Positions 9,423 through 18,294 of a stretch of 64,000 bases of DNA are shown one piece after another. How positions within the stretch are numbered: the stretch's first letter is position 1; every line of letters begins with the position of its first letter. The notes below the pieces were generated by a model. The model made no database searches. It was not told the DNA's origin and saw only the letters and a program-made list of their open reading frames with translations. A program made the translations under genes and the position numbers. The stretch is from contig CAIMKZ010000016.1 in NCBI GenBank assembly GCA_903842065.1, positions 1-64,000 on the forward strand. The letters are read 5' to 3'. This stretch comes from an uncultured Acidobacteriaceae bacterium. GTDB taxonomy: Bacteria > Acidobacteriota > Terriglobia > Terriglobales > Acidobacteriaceae.

Positions 9423-11849
9423 ATGAAGATCCAAGTGCAAAGACGTTTTGTAGGGCAACTTTTGTTGTTCGCTACGGCTGTGTGTTTACTCGGCGCATCA
9501 ACGGCGCATGCCACTCCCGCGCCCGACTTGAGCGTCACCAAGACCTGCGCGATCACCGCGCCTCAGACAGTGCTTTGCACCGTGACCGTTACCAACAACG
9601 GCACAATGCTGTCTCTCACTCCGATGACTCTAACCGACACCGTATCCGGAGCCCCCTCCAATGCCCAGTACCTGGGCGCAGGCGGCACCTTGCCTCTTAC
9701 ATGTACGCCGGGAGCAGGACCGGTATTGCCGATCGTGTGTCACGGCCCCGGCACATACTTGTCGGGTGGCCAGCAAAAAAACGCTACGTTTGGCTTCCGG
9801 TTGCCAACGGGCGGAAGCTTTACGAATTGCGCGTCGGAGTCGCAGGGCACCAGCCCTGGCGTGCAGCCCGATCCAGTCCCCAACAACAACACGAACATTT
9901 GCACGACGATTACAGTGCCGGGTCCCGGTGGACCGGACGTGAGCGCTACAAAGAGCTGCGTGGTCAACGGGCCGCAGTCGGTGCTTTGCACCATCATCGT
10001 CACCAACAATGGCACAACGCCGACGGTTAGCCCGATGAGTCTTTCCGATATCGTAGCCGGGGCTCCAGCGGACGCCATCGTTACAGGCGCAGGCGGCACC
10101 CTCGGCATCGGCTGCCCCACTCCGGCACCCGGGCTTGTCGCGCCCATTCCATGCACAGCGATTACTTCTCTTGCGGCAGGCGTTTCGAAAACCGCCCTTA
10201 TTTCCTTCAAGTTGCCCACCGGCGGCACCATGACCAACTGCGTTACCGTCACCACGCCGCAGGCCGATCCAACCCCTAACAACAACACACACATTTGTTC
10301 GACGGTAACGGTCCCGCCGCCGCCAGGGGCAGACTTGAGCGTGACCAAGGTCTGCGTCGTCAACGGCCCGCAGTCGGTACTTTGCACCGTCACCGTCACC
10401 AACAATGGTGCAACGGCAACGACGAGCCCGCTGCACATTGCCGACCTTGTGAGCGGAGCGCCCGCGGATGCAGTGATTACTGGCGCGGGTGGTACATTGC
10501 CCATCGGCTGTTCGCCGGGCGCCGGACCCATTACTCCAATTTCCTGCAACGCGAATACCTCGATTTTACCGGGGACGGCTAACCAGAAAAACGCTCTGTT
10601 CTCATTCAAGTTGCCCACCGGCGGTACCATGACCAACTGCGCCACGGTGACGACTCCGCAGACAGATCCAACCCCCGCCAACAACACCAACATCTGTTCG
10701 ACGGTTACGGTCCCACCTCCGCCAGGAGCAGACTTGAGCGTGACCAAGGTCTGCGTCGTCAACGGCCCGCAGTCGGTACTTTGCACCGTAACAGTCACCA
10801 ACAATGGCGCAACAGCAACGATAAGCCCACTGCACATTGCCGACCTTGTGAGTGGAGCGCCCGCGAATGCCGTGATCACAGGCGCAGGCGGTACGCTGCC
10901 CATCGGCTGTTCGCCGGGAGCCGGACCCATCACGCCAATCTCCTGCAACGCCAACACCTCGATATTGCCGGGGACGGCCAATCAGAAGAACGCTCTGTTC
11001 TCGTTCAAGTTGCCTACTGGCGGCACCATGACCAACTGTGCCACGGTGACGACTCCGCAGACAGATCCGACTCCCGCCAACAACACCAACATCTGTTCGA
11101 CGGTTACAGTCCCGCCGCCTGCCGCACCGGACGTGAGCGCCACCAAGAGCTGCGTGGTCAACGGACCGCAATCGGTACTCTGCACCATAACCGTGACGAA
11201 TAATGGGCCGGGAGCGACCGCCAGCCCGATGAGTTTGGTGGATACCGTAACCGGAGCACCTGCCAATGCCGTATCCACTGGCGCAGGCGGTAACCTCGGC
11301 ATCGGCTGCCCCACGCCAGCGCCCGGACTCGTCGCGCCTACTACATGCACCGCAATTACATCCCTGGCGGCCGGCGATACGAAGACCGCCCTGTTGTCCT
11401 ACAAATTGCCCACTGGCGGCACCATGACCAACTGCGTCACCGTCACCACGCCGCAGACCGATCCAACCCCAGCCAACAACACCCACATCTGCTCGACGGT
11501 CACGGTTCCGCCGCCGGTGGCAGCCACCATGAACTTCCAGATCCAGAAGCAGTTTCAGGGGCCGGCTGTGCCCGGAACTTACACGTTCCATATCAGCTGC
11601 ACGGGAGCGTATACGGGGCCATCCACAATCAACCTGGTAGTGCCCCCCAATCCCAGCGCCACATCGATCGTTGTGCCCGTTGGCTCGACGTGCACGCTCA
11701 CGGAAAACCAGATCGCGGGCTGGAACACGCCGATCTTTGGCGGCAGCAGTCAACCGCTGAATCCCAATCTGCCCTGGGGCGTAACAATCGGTCCCTTCCA
11801 GCCAACCAACACGGTAACCGACCGGGTATTAGTGGTTAATCGCCCATAG
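9423..11849 (+). CDS. Secreted five-repeat DUF11 surface protein
   Basis: An 808-residue exported protein. The ATG at 9423 is chosen because it follows CAGGAGAATGG and begins a signal peptide (MKIQVQRRFVGQLLLFATAV, cleaved near AHATPAPD); an upstream in-frame ATG at 9273 has no such support. Five Ig-like DUF11 repeats of 132-137 residues follow, starting near 9525, 9936, 10332, 10731 and 11130. Each begins (P/G)xD(L/V)SxTKxC and contains VLCTxxVTNNG and FKLPTGGTMTNC. Paired Cys residues recur in every unit, suggesting disulphides. The last 110 residues (MNFQIQKQFQGP..., with YTFHISC and GSTCTLTE) resemble a DUF5979-like Ig domain. It is probably a fibrous adhesin or matrix protein. No sorting signal or membrane anchor is seen. 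Confidence 0.85.
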   Translation: MKIQVQRRFVGQLLLFATAVCLLGASTAHATPAPDLSVTKTCAITAPQTVLCTVTVTNNGTMLSLTPMTLTDTVSGAPSNAQYLGAGGTLPLTCTPGAGPVLPIVCHGPGTYLSGGQQKNATFGFRLPTGGSFTNCASESQGTSPGVQPDPVPNNNTNICTTITVPGPGGPDVSATKSCVVNGPQSVLCTIIVTNNGTTPTVSPMSLSDIVAGAPADAIVTGAGGTLGIGCPTPAPGLVAPIPCTAITSLAAGVSKTALISFKLPTGGTMTNCVTVTTPQADPTPNNNTHICSTVTVPPPPGADLSVTKVCVVNGPQSVLCTVTVTNNGATATTSPLHIADLVSGAPADAVITGAGGTLPIGCSPGAGPITPISCNANTSILPGTANQKNALFSFKLPTGGTMTNCATVTTPQTDPTPANNTNICSTVTVPPPPGADLSVTKVCVVNGPQSVLCTVTVTNNGATATISPLHIADLVSGAPANAVITGAGGTLPIGCSPGAGPITPISCNANTSILPGTANQKNALFSFKLPTGGTMTNCATVTTPQTDPTPANNTNICSTVTVPPPAAPDVSATKSCVVNGPQSVLCTITVTNNGPGATASPMSLVDTVTGAPANAVSTGAGGNLGIGCPTPAPGLVAPTTCTAITSLAAGDTKTALLSYKLPTGGTMTNCVTVTTPQTDPTPANNTHICSTVTVPPPVAATMNFQIQKQFQGPAVPGTYTFHISCTGAYTGPSTINLVVPPNPSATSIVVPVGSTCTLTENQIAGWNTPIFGGSSQPLNPNLPWGVTIGPFQPTNTVTDRVLVVNRP
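10332..11129 (+). repeat. Near-identical tandem DUF11 units
   Basis: Two adjacent 399-base units (10332-10730 and 10731-11129) encode almost the same amino-acid sequence, far closer to each other than to the units on either side. This points to a recent in-frame duplication within the adhesin-like gene. Confidence 0.85.
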
Positions 11850-11975
11850 CTTGAACCGGTGAAGCGAGGCAGGTGCAGCCGGAGCGGGATATATGGCGTC
11901 CTCGTCCGTCTGCACCTCAAAGGCGCCACCGGACGTCAACAAGCGCAACACAGAATCAGGATCAACGGAGAAGTT

Positions 11976-12377
11976 ATGACAAAAGCATCACGAATCATCG
12001 TCGCAACACTCGCACTGGTTGCCATGCTGACGGCCGGCGGCAATCTCGCATTGGCGCAGAGCACCGCAAAAAAAGGCGGTGTAGTACCGGGCCCAACACT
12101 CGACAAGGTGGAGTTGCAGACCACGGCAGACAGAGCGAGCGCCAGGATTCAGACGTCCGATGCCGATAAGAAGGAACTCCTCGCTTGCGTGCAATCGAAG
12201 AACACGGAGCAAACAAAAGCATTGTTGCTCAGGAATGGCTTTACCGCCAAGCAACTTGAGGGAGCAATGTTTGAATTTCAAGACAATACCGGTGGTAAGG
12301 GAACTCCCCAGAATATCAAGATTACAATCGGCGCGACTTGCTGCCCGCCGAAGATAGTCATCGTAATCAGGTTCTGA
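11976..12377 (+). CDS. Small exported protein of unknown function
   Basis: A 133-residue protein starting at 11976 after ACGGAGAAGTT, with a signal peptide (MTKASRIIVATLALVAML, cleaved near LALAQS). The mature part has a central stretch rich in charged residues (DKVELQTTADRASARI, ADKKELLACVQSKN) and a C-terminus with adjacent cysteines (GATCCPPKIVIVIRF). An upstream in-frame ATG at 11859 would abolish the signal peptide. I recognise no family. It lies between the DUF11 gene and the barrel gene on the same strand, 126 bases after the first, and may be their partner. Confidence 0.7.
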   Translation: MTKASRIIVATLALVAMLTAGGNLALAQSTAKKGGVVPGPTLDKVELQTTADRASARIQTSDADKKELLACVQSKNTEQTKALLLRNGFTAKQLEGAMFEFQDNTGGKGTPQNIKITIGATCCPPKIVIVIRF

Positions 12378-12475
12378 AGAATTTCTGTAAATCAGAACAA
12401 GTAAGCGATACGGACAGCGCCGGACCACGAAACTCTCCGGCGAGAACTGAAGACAGGTATCCGTTTGGCTGAATT

Positions 12476-12507
12476 CGGCGCGGCTGAAGGTTAAGCCGCG
12501 CCGTTTT
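12476..12507 (+). terminator. Rho-independent terminator
   Basis: A perfect 10-base stem (CGGCGCGGCT at 12476-12485, complement at 12494-12503) with an 8-base loop is followed by TTTT. It probably ends the DUF11/small-protein transcript. Confidence 0.75.
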
Positions 12508-12612
12508 AGCTTCAGGTTGAGGCGAAGTTGGAAGCTGAAGACTGCTCATTGCATTCAGCCTGCGGTTCGTGGACATCGGCACCATATTGCTTGTATGCCA
12601 AAGGAGAACGTT

Positions 12613-15600
12613 GTGTTCAGTCAGTCTATTTATGGAGTCCTAACGTGTCTGAGAACACGTATGCCGCGCCGCCAATTTTGCCGGCCTCTTCTCCTGCTAC
12701 TGGCGATTGCAGTTGGGCTATGTACGCATGCAATTGCTCAGGTTGTTCCCACAATCACCAACATCAACCCATCCGTAGTAACAGCAGGCAGCCCGAGCTT
12801 CACGCTCACTGTTACCGGAGCCGGTTTTGTTCCAGGTTCAGTCGTACAACTCAACGGAGCCAGCAGGTCCTCGATATATGTGAGTGCGCTACAGGTGACG
12901 GCAACCGTCCTTGCATCGGACGTCGCGACGCCGGGAAATATCCAGGTAGCAGTCTTCATCCCCACCGGCGCTGGAGGCGGCCTTACGTCGAAGCCGTTCG
13001 ACCTGACCGTTAGCAGTGTCTCCTCGCCAGTTCTATCCAGCGCCTCTCCCCAGTTCACAGCTCAGGGGGCGGATCACATCGAAATGACCCTGGTGGGCGC
13101 AAACTTCCGGCCCGGCGCAACCGTTGTTATTTCGCCGCCCTTATCCGTGGTGACCAGCTCGAACGGACATACAAAAGCTACCGACATCACGGTAATCAGC
13201 GCTACGGTTGTGAATGCGAATGTGATGACCGCGCTCATCAGTGTCAGCCCAACAGCTGCTTCCGGACTGCGCGCAATCGATGTGCTGAATATCGACGGGA
13301 CTAGCAGTGCGGGTGGAGCGCTGCCCAGCGGAAGCTCGAAGCCACTCACGCTGCAGCCATCCAGCTCTATCGGGGCGCCGGTTTCGGTCGCTAATATTGC
13401 GTTGATTCATCCGCGCGATGGAACCGTGGTCATGCAAGGCGATGAACTGAATGCCGAAGCTGTCCTTGCAGGGACAGGAACGGGCACAGTAATCGGCGAG
13501 TGGGTCTGGGACGGGAATGTGGTCGAGCAGTTTTCGGCCTCGATCGTGGGTGGCCGCAGCACGGCTATCAAGACTCGTCAATCGCTTCCAACTCTGCTGC
13601 TAGGTGCACACACCCTTGAGTTGCGCATCATACAGCCCAACCATATTGCGATTCGCCCCGTTGAGGTGGTTGTCAATCCAGGCAGCTGGAAGCTGAATCA
13701 ATTGATTACGCCTCAATACGGCGCAGGTTTTGCGGCGAATGATCCACCCTATTTGCTCTGGGCTCCGATTCCTGGTGCGATGAAATACCAGGTGGGATTC
13801 TCAGCGCAGCCATTTCTCAGCACCATCACCGCGTGGTTCGATGTAGTGGACAATCGCTGGGCGGTGCCGGCAGAAGTCTGGAAGAGTCTACCGGAAGGCG
13901 AGCTCTACTGGACGGTCAGAGTGGTCGATACATCGGGAGCCCCGCGAAAGCCCTTTCCCATGCGGCTCATCTATCGCATGCCGGAAGGCAGTCTGACCGC
14001 CGCTCATGCGATGCCCGCGCGAACACCGGCGGGTAGCACTCTTCTGGAGTGGGCGCCTGCCTTCAAGAGTGGCTTCTATTTTGTCACCATCAGCAGCGAC
14101 AGCGCGGCCACGCATGTCCTGCGCCGATACCTTACGGCCACTCCGAAGCTCGATCTGCGCGCTGTAGACAGGCAACTAGTTCCCGGCAGTACATATTACT
14201 GGCAAGTGGATGCCATCGCGCCCAACGGCGCAATCACGCTATCCGGGCCGGTGCAGAGCTTTGTGGCGCAGGCTGGCGCGCCAGCTGCTCTGCGCCGCTC
14301 CGCAACCACGGTGCTGATTGCATCGGTTGGAGCACCGCAGTCTTTGCCCCCCGCGCCCAGCCCTCCTGCTGAAATCATCGGTCAAACGCCGGCACCCGAA
14401 AGCAGCATCAGCGAATTGCAGCCAGCAATTTCAATGAGCTTCCTCGCGCCAGTCAAGCCATCCGGCGTCAGTCTCATGATCGACGGAGTCGATGTCACCA
14501 CATTGGCACAGGTTACGGAAACGAAGGTTTCCTTCACTCCGCCTCAACCTCTCTCAGGCGGAGATCACAACGTAGCTGTCAATGTCGATGGCCAGGCGAA
14601 CAGCTGGAAATTCAATGTCCTCACTCCCCCGGCTTCTGACACAGGCAGTGCTCCCACCGCCGCGGTGCAGTCGGGAACAGACGCTGAAGCGGTTCCGCCA
14701 GGATCGAATACGATGCCCACACCGGACGCGGTCGCTGCCGCGCACGAAGCTGCTGCAAACAATAAATCCAAGCGAGCCCGCCCATCTGAAGATGGCCAGA
14801 TCGGTGTGAATACGCAGTGGGGATCAGCGTCGAATCCTCATGACACCAACGTGGCAACGGTGGCTGAACATGTGACCTATCAACAAGGCCCGTGGCACTT
14901 CGAGGTGAACGGCAGCGGGCTGCTCAACTCAGTTCTCAATCCACCAACCTTGCGCAACAGCCGTGGAAAGGTGAATGACTACGTCCTTCAACTGGGCAAT
15001 CAAGCGTCGCATTGGGGCGCAGGCGTCCGCTTCGGCATCATCTCGCCTGTCCTGTATACAGACGCGCAGTTTGTCACTGCTCCTACGCCGCGGCAGGGCG
15101 TTGAGCTGACCATGAAGACGCCGGCAGGAACTTTTGCGGGCTACAGGAATACAAACGATGCGGCGCTCGGTGGCGGCGCAGCCGTCAATTTCCGGCAGAA
15201 GATTTATGGAGCCAGTTGGCTGGCGCCCTTGCCTCATTGGGCCGATCTGCGCATGATGTGGATCAGCGGAGAAGATATCGGCGTCGGCGCTACGGTTTCA
15301 ATGGATTTCTTCGGAAATTCATTTCTTGTGTCTGACCCAACTGCGCCAAGAGCGGCCGGAGATGCATACGGCGGGCTACTGGCAATTCATCTCCCGAAGA
15401 TGTGGCAGTTGACGTCGGAATATGCGATCAGCCGGGACAATCCGAATTCTTCCAGCTCATCTTCTACGCGGCAATTTGGCCGGGCCTGGCGCGCGGGCGT
15501 ATCAGGGCAGCCCGGCAAGACAAGCCTTAGCGCGTCCTTTCACGATATCAGCAAAAACTTCGGCAACCCTGCAAACCCAGGTCTAACGCCGTCAGCCCAG

Positions 15601-16398
15601 CCCGATACGAGGGGCATTGATTCCGCCATTACGCAAACAACCGCAAAGGCCGGAACCTTCGGGTTCACGTACACCCTGCTTCAAAATAATCATCATCCCA
15701 CCACCAGCGACGAGCTGGTGCTGCATACCTTTCACGAAACCTGGACCAAACCTTTCGGACCTAAGACAACGCTTAGCCTCGATGGACGACAGTCGTTGAC
15801 GAAGACCGGCGCAGTTCCCGCGGCGCTGCTGAACCTGGACCCCAGCGTGACTGGAGCGCAGGACATGCGCGACATCTCCGGAGGCATTAATCTCAGCCGG
15901 CAGTACGGCTCTGTTACCATGACCGCCGGCGCCACGCGCGACTGGAATCACAACTATTTCTTTCCCCTGGCCAGTACCATCACATCGACCATCAACGCCG
16001 GCGCCAACCTTGTCACGCGAGGCATCTTTCAGTTGAATGGGCAGGGGAGCGTGAGTTGGGTCGCTGCCGATGGTGCAACGGTGGGCAATTCGCGCAACAT
16101 TACTGCTAACGTCCAGCCGGCGCTGGCATGGAAGCGGCCTTCGATCCAGGTTTCTCCCACGATCTCTGTTGCGCAGAGCCAGACGGTTTTGGCGAATGGC
16201 ACCTTCACGAGCAATACGCTCACCGGACAATACGGTGGCAGGCTCGCATGGACCCTGCCCGGGTGGCTGAAATTCAACGTGCTCTCAGCACAAGGCAGCT
16301 ACAACCAGAATCGGAATAACATCACAGGCCTGAACCAGCAGACGACGCAATTGTTCGTACTCCTGACCACGACCTGGGGCCACAATCACAAATTCTAA
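12613..16398 (+). CDS. IPT/Ig-domain outer-membrane beta-barrel protein
   Basis: A protein of about 1260 residues. I choose the GTG at 12613 because AGGAG lies six bases before it; an ATG at 12661 also gives the signal peptide (MPRRQFCRPLLLLLAIAVGL, cleaved after AIAQ). After it come two IPT/TIG-like domains (PTITNINPSVVTAGSPSF and SPVLSSASPQFTAQGAD), then Ig-like modules, a Pro/Ala-rich linker (encoded near 14640-14790), and a C-terminal half of alternating amphipathic strands (NDYVLQLGNQ, GAGVRFGIISP, and so on) that ends in Phe (WGHNHKF), the signature of BAM-assembled barrels. It could anchor or export partner proteins such as the DUF11 protein (inference), or bind glycans through its IPT part. 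Confidence 0.75.
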   Translation: MFSQSIYGVLTCLRTRMPRRQFCRPLLLLLAIAVGLCTHAIAQVVPTITNINPSVVTAGSPSFTLTVTGAGFVPGSVVQLNGASRSSIYVSALQVTATVLASDVATPGNIQVAVFIPTGAGGGLTSKPFDLTVSSVSSPVLSSASPQFTAQGADHIEMTLVGANFRPGATVVISPPLSVVTSSNGHTKATDITVISATVVNANVMTALISVSPTAASGLRAIDVLNIDGTSSAGGALPSGSSKPLTLQPSSSIGAPVSVANIALIHPRDGTVVMQGDELNAEAVLAGTGTGTVIGEWVWDGNVVEQFSASIVGGRSTAIKTRQSLPTLLLGAHTLELRIIQPNHIAIRPVEVVVNPGSWKLNQLITPQYGAGFAANDPPYLLWAPIPGAMKYQVGFSAQPFLSTITAWFDVVDNRWAVPAEVWKSLPEGELYWTVRVVDTSGAPRKPFPMRLIYRMPEGSLTAAHAMPARTPAGSTLLEWAPAFKSGFYFVTISSDSAATHVLRRYLTATPKLDLRAVDRQLVPGSTYYWQVDAIAPNGAITLSGPVQSFVAQAGAPAALRRSATTVLIASVGAPQSLPPAPSPPAEIIGQTPAPESSISELQPAISMSFLAPVKPSGVSLMIDGVDVTTLAQVTETKVSFTPPQPLSGGDHNVAVNVDGQANSWKFNVLTPPASDTGSAPTAAVQSGTDAEAVPPGSNTMPTPDAVAAAHEAAANNKSKRARPSEDGQIGVNTQWGSASNPHDTNVATVAEHVTYQQGPWHFEVNGSGLLNSVLNPPTLRNSRGKVNDYVLQLGNQASHWGAGVRFGIISPVLYTDAQFVTAPTPRQGVELTMKTPAGTFAGYRNTNDAALGGGAAVNFRQKIYGASWLAPLPHWADLRMMWISGEDIGVGATVSMDFFGNSFLVSDPTAPRAAGDAYGGLLAIHLPKMWQLTSEYAISRDNPNSSSSSSTRQFGRAWRAGVSGQPGKTSLSASFHDISKNFGNPANPGLTPSAQPDTRGIDSAITQTTAKAGTFGFTYTLLQNNHHPTTSDELVLHTFHETWTKPFGPKTTLSLDGRQSLTKTGAVPAALLNLDPSVTGAQDMRDISGGINLSRQYGSVTMTAGATRDWNHNYFFPLASTITSTINAGANLVTRGIFQLNGQGSVSWVAADGATVGNSRNITANVQPALAWKRPSIQVSPTISVAQSQTVLANGTFTSNTLTGQYGGRLAWTLPGWLKFNVLSAQGSYNQNRNNITGLNQQTTQLFVLLTTTWGHNHKF

Positions 16399-16973
16399 GG
16401 CGTGTGGCGAATGACTTCCTTGGCCGGGCGGCTGGCGTTTGTTCCCCGATAGAGTGAATCATTCCCAATGCAGCGTCGAGATCTACCGCCGATTTGGCAG
16501 CAGGCGAATGGCAGTGGACCGCCAGAAATCGATCGTCCATCCGCTCAGCTCTCTGCCGAGGATGCCAAACGAAGCGTATAGTGGGGATGATCGTCCAAAT
16601 TTCCTGACAGCAGAGTGGGAGGTTCAGACGATCACATCGCTCTGCGAGTTCCCGGAGCTCGCGCGATCCCCAGAGTCAACAATATCCGGAACATGTGCGC
16701 AGGTTCATATCGCCTTAACTTCCCTTGATACACCAGTAGGCGATCTGAATTACCGCAAATATCTGCCGAGAGAATGAATTGCAAGCCGAGCGATGATTCT
16801 CGGATTCATGCCCCCCTCGTACTCATGGGGTGCACGCGTTGCCAGAGCATGAAGGCATGCCCGCGGGTAGGTGAACCACATGCGCCCGGAGACGGCTTTG
16901 CTGTCTCGTTTCTAAACTTGATTGCCCGATTTAGAATCCAGGCGGCATTCGCACAGAGATACGCAAGGACAAT
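16399..16973. other. Intergenic stretch before the two-component genes
   Basis: About 575 bases with only weak short reading frames that lack ribosome sites or recognisable motifs. I see no RNA gene or strong hairpin. It presumably holds the promoter of the kinase gene at 16974. Confidence 0.4.
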
Positions 16974-18294
16974 ATGACCAGGCACGCAGCTTCGTTCGAC
17001 GAACAGCCCCGAATCACCGGGCTGGGCAGTCAGATGTCCATCTTTTCCGTCATTACTTGTCTTGTTCTGCTCTTGCTATTAATACAGCACAGCATATTTG
17101 CGTCACTTCTTGGCGAGCCAGTGCTTCCGGTCTACTTACTGCTGTGTGCCGCACTTGCACTCGCGGTGCTTGAAATGCTCTGGTTGCGCCGTTATGGGCG
17201 CAAATTATCGGATAGGGCAGCCATGATCGAGAGCTGCATCTCCATTGCAGCGATCTTCCTGCTCACCGCGATTCTCACCTGCTTTACCAATCACGACGAG
17301 AGCACATATTTTGTTCTGTTAGCGATTCCAATCCTGCAATGCGCGTATATATTCAGCCTTTTCCTCACCGCCCTTACGATCACGGCAGCCGATGCCATGA
17401 TCATCCTCTGGCTGTGGCACTTCTATGCGCTTCATCCCCCTGCGCGAATCACCCAATACCTTGAGATAGGAATGCTGTGCGCGGTCTATTTTCTGATGGG
17501 CCTGCTGGTCTGGATCCTGGTGAATCAGCTAAGAGTAAATCAGCTGAAGCTCAAGACAAGTATGGAATTGCTCCAGACCACCCGCGAGCGCTTGATCAGT
17601 GAGGAAAAGATGGCCGCCGTGGGGGCGGCTTGCCAGCGGAGTCGCGCACGAGATTCGTAACCCCGTTGCCATGATCTCAAGCTCGCTGGCCATGGCAAAC
17701 CTTACTGGCACTGAGGACGCAGAGCGTAAAGTGATGTTTGCTATCGCGGAACGCGAATCCAAGCGCCTCGAGTCTCTAACCACTGACTTCCTTACGTTCG
17801 CGCGGCCTTCTCCGCTGAGGCCTACTCCTGTTCTGATCAATGACCTGCTCTCCTATGTTGCTTCCGTCGCCAGGGCTCATTCAGCCAGCCGCTATATCGC
17901 CGTTGAGTCCATCCTGGCAGACGATATGCGCATGAACATTGACATTCCGCAGATGGAGGGCGCGCTCCTGAATCTGGTGATGAACGCCATCGATGCGACG
18001 CCGCCTAATGGGACGATCAAGTTTCGGTCGGCAGCGCATCAAAACGGGATCTGCATCGACATTGAGGATTCCGGTCCGCCGATCCCGGATTCAGATCTTG
18101 CCCAGATCTTCGAGCCGTTTTTTACAACCAAGCCAGCCGGGACTGGCTTGGGCCTTGCTATTGCCCGGGGGGCCGCAAGAGCGCATGGCGGCGATGTAAG
18201 GTTGAGCGAAAATCGGGAAGGATGTGTGCGCTTCTCGATGACCTTGATCAATCCCACAACGAATGAGATCCGAGAGGGAGCAACGCATGGGTAA
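16974..18294 (+). pseudogene. Sensor histidine kinase, split by a +1 frameshift
   Basis: The N-terminal frame (16974-17660) encodes about six membrane helices and a linker ending EEKMAAVG. The second frame continues as RLASGVAHEIRNP (H-box, phospho-His), LLNLVMNAIDATPP (N-box), DIEDSGPPIP (G1), IFEPFFTTK (F) and GTGLGLAI (G2), ending at 18294. One extra G in the G5 run at 17621-17625 explains the break: removing it joins the frames exactly at the conserved VGRLASGVAHE. The kinase would pair with the overlapping sigma54 regulator at 18287. It may be an inactivating mutation, phase variation, or a sequencing error. The family resembles NtrB/ZraS-type kinases with an integral-membrane sensor. 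Confidence 0.85.

Noticed and set aside
9740..10981. Second antisense frame over the DUF11 gene (413 codons)
   Set aside because: Its own near-identical repeats mirror the sense repeats; no ribosome site, signal or known domain.
10602..11753. Long antisense reading frame over the DUF11 repeats (383 codons)
   Set aside because: It is opposite to a well-supported repetitive gene, has odd composition rich in Arg/Gly/Cys and follows the codon pattern of the sense strand.
16439..16777. Possible 112-codon gene before the kinase
   Set aside because: No ribosome site, no domain, irregular composition; more likely non-coding.
17599..17660. Kinase interpreted as two separate genes
   Set aside because: The second frame starts inside the linker before the H-box and the two join exactly at a conserved motif after removal of one G, so one broken gene is simpler.
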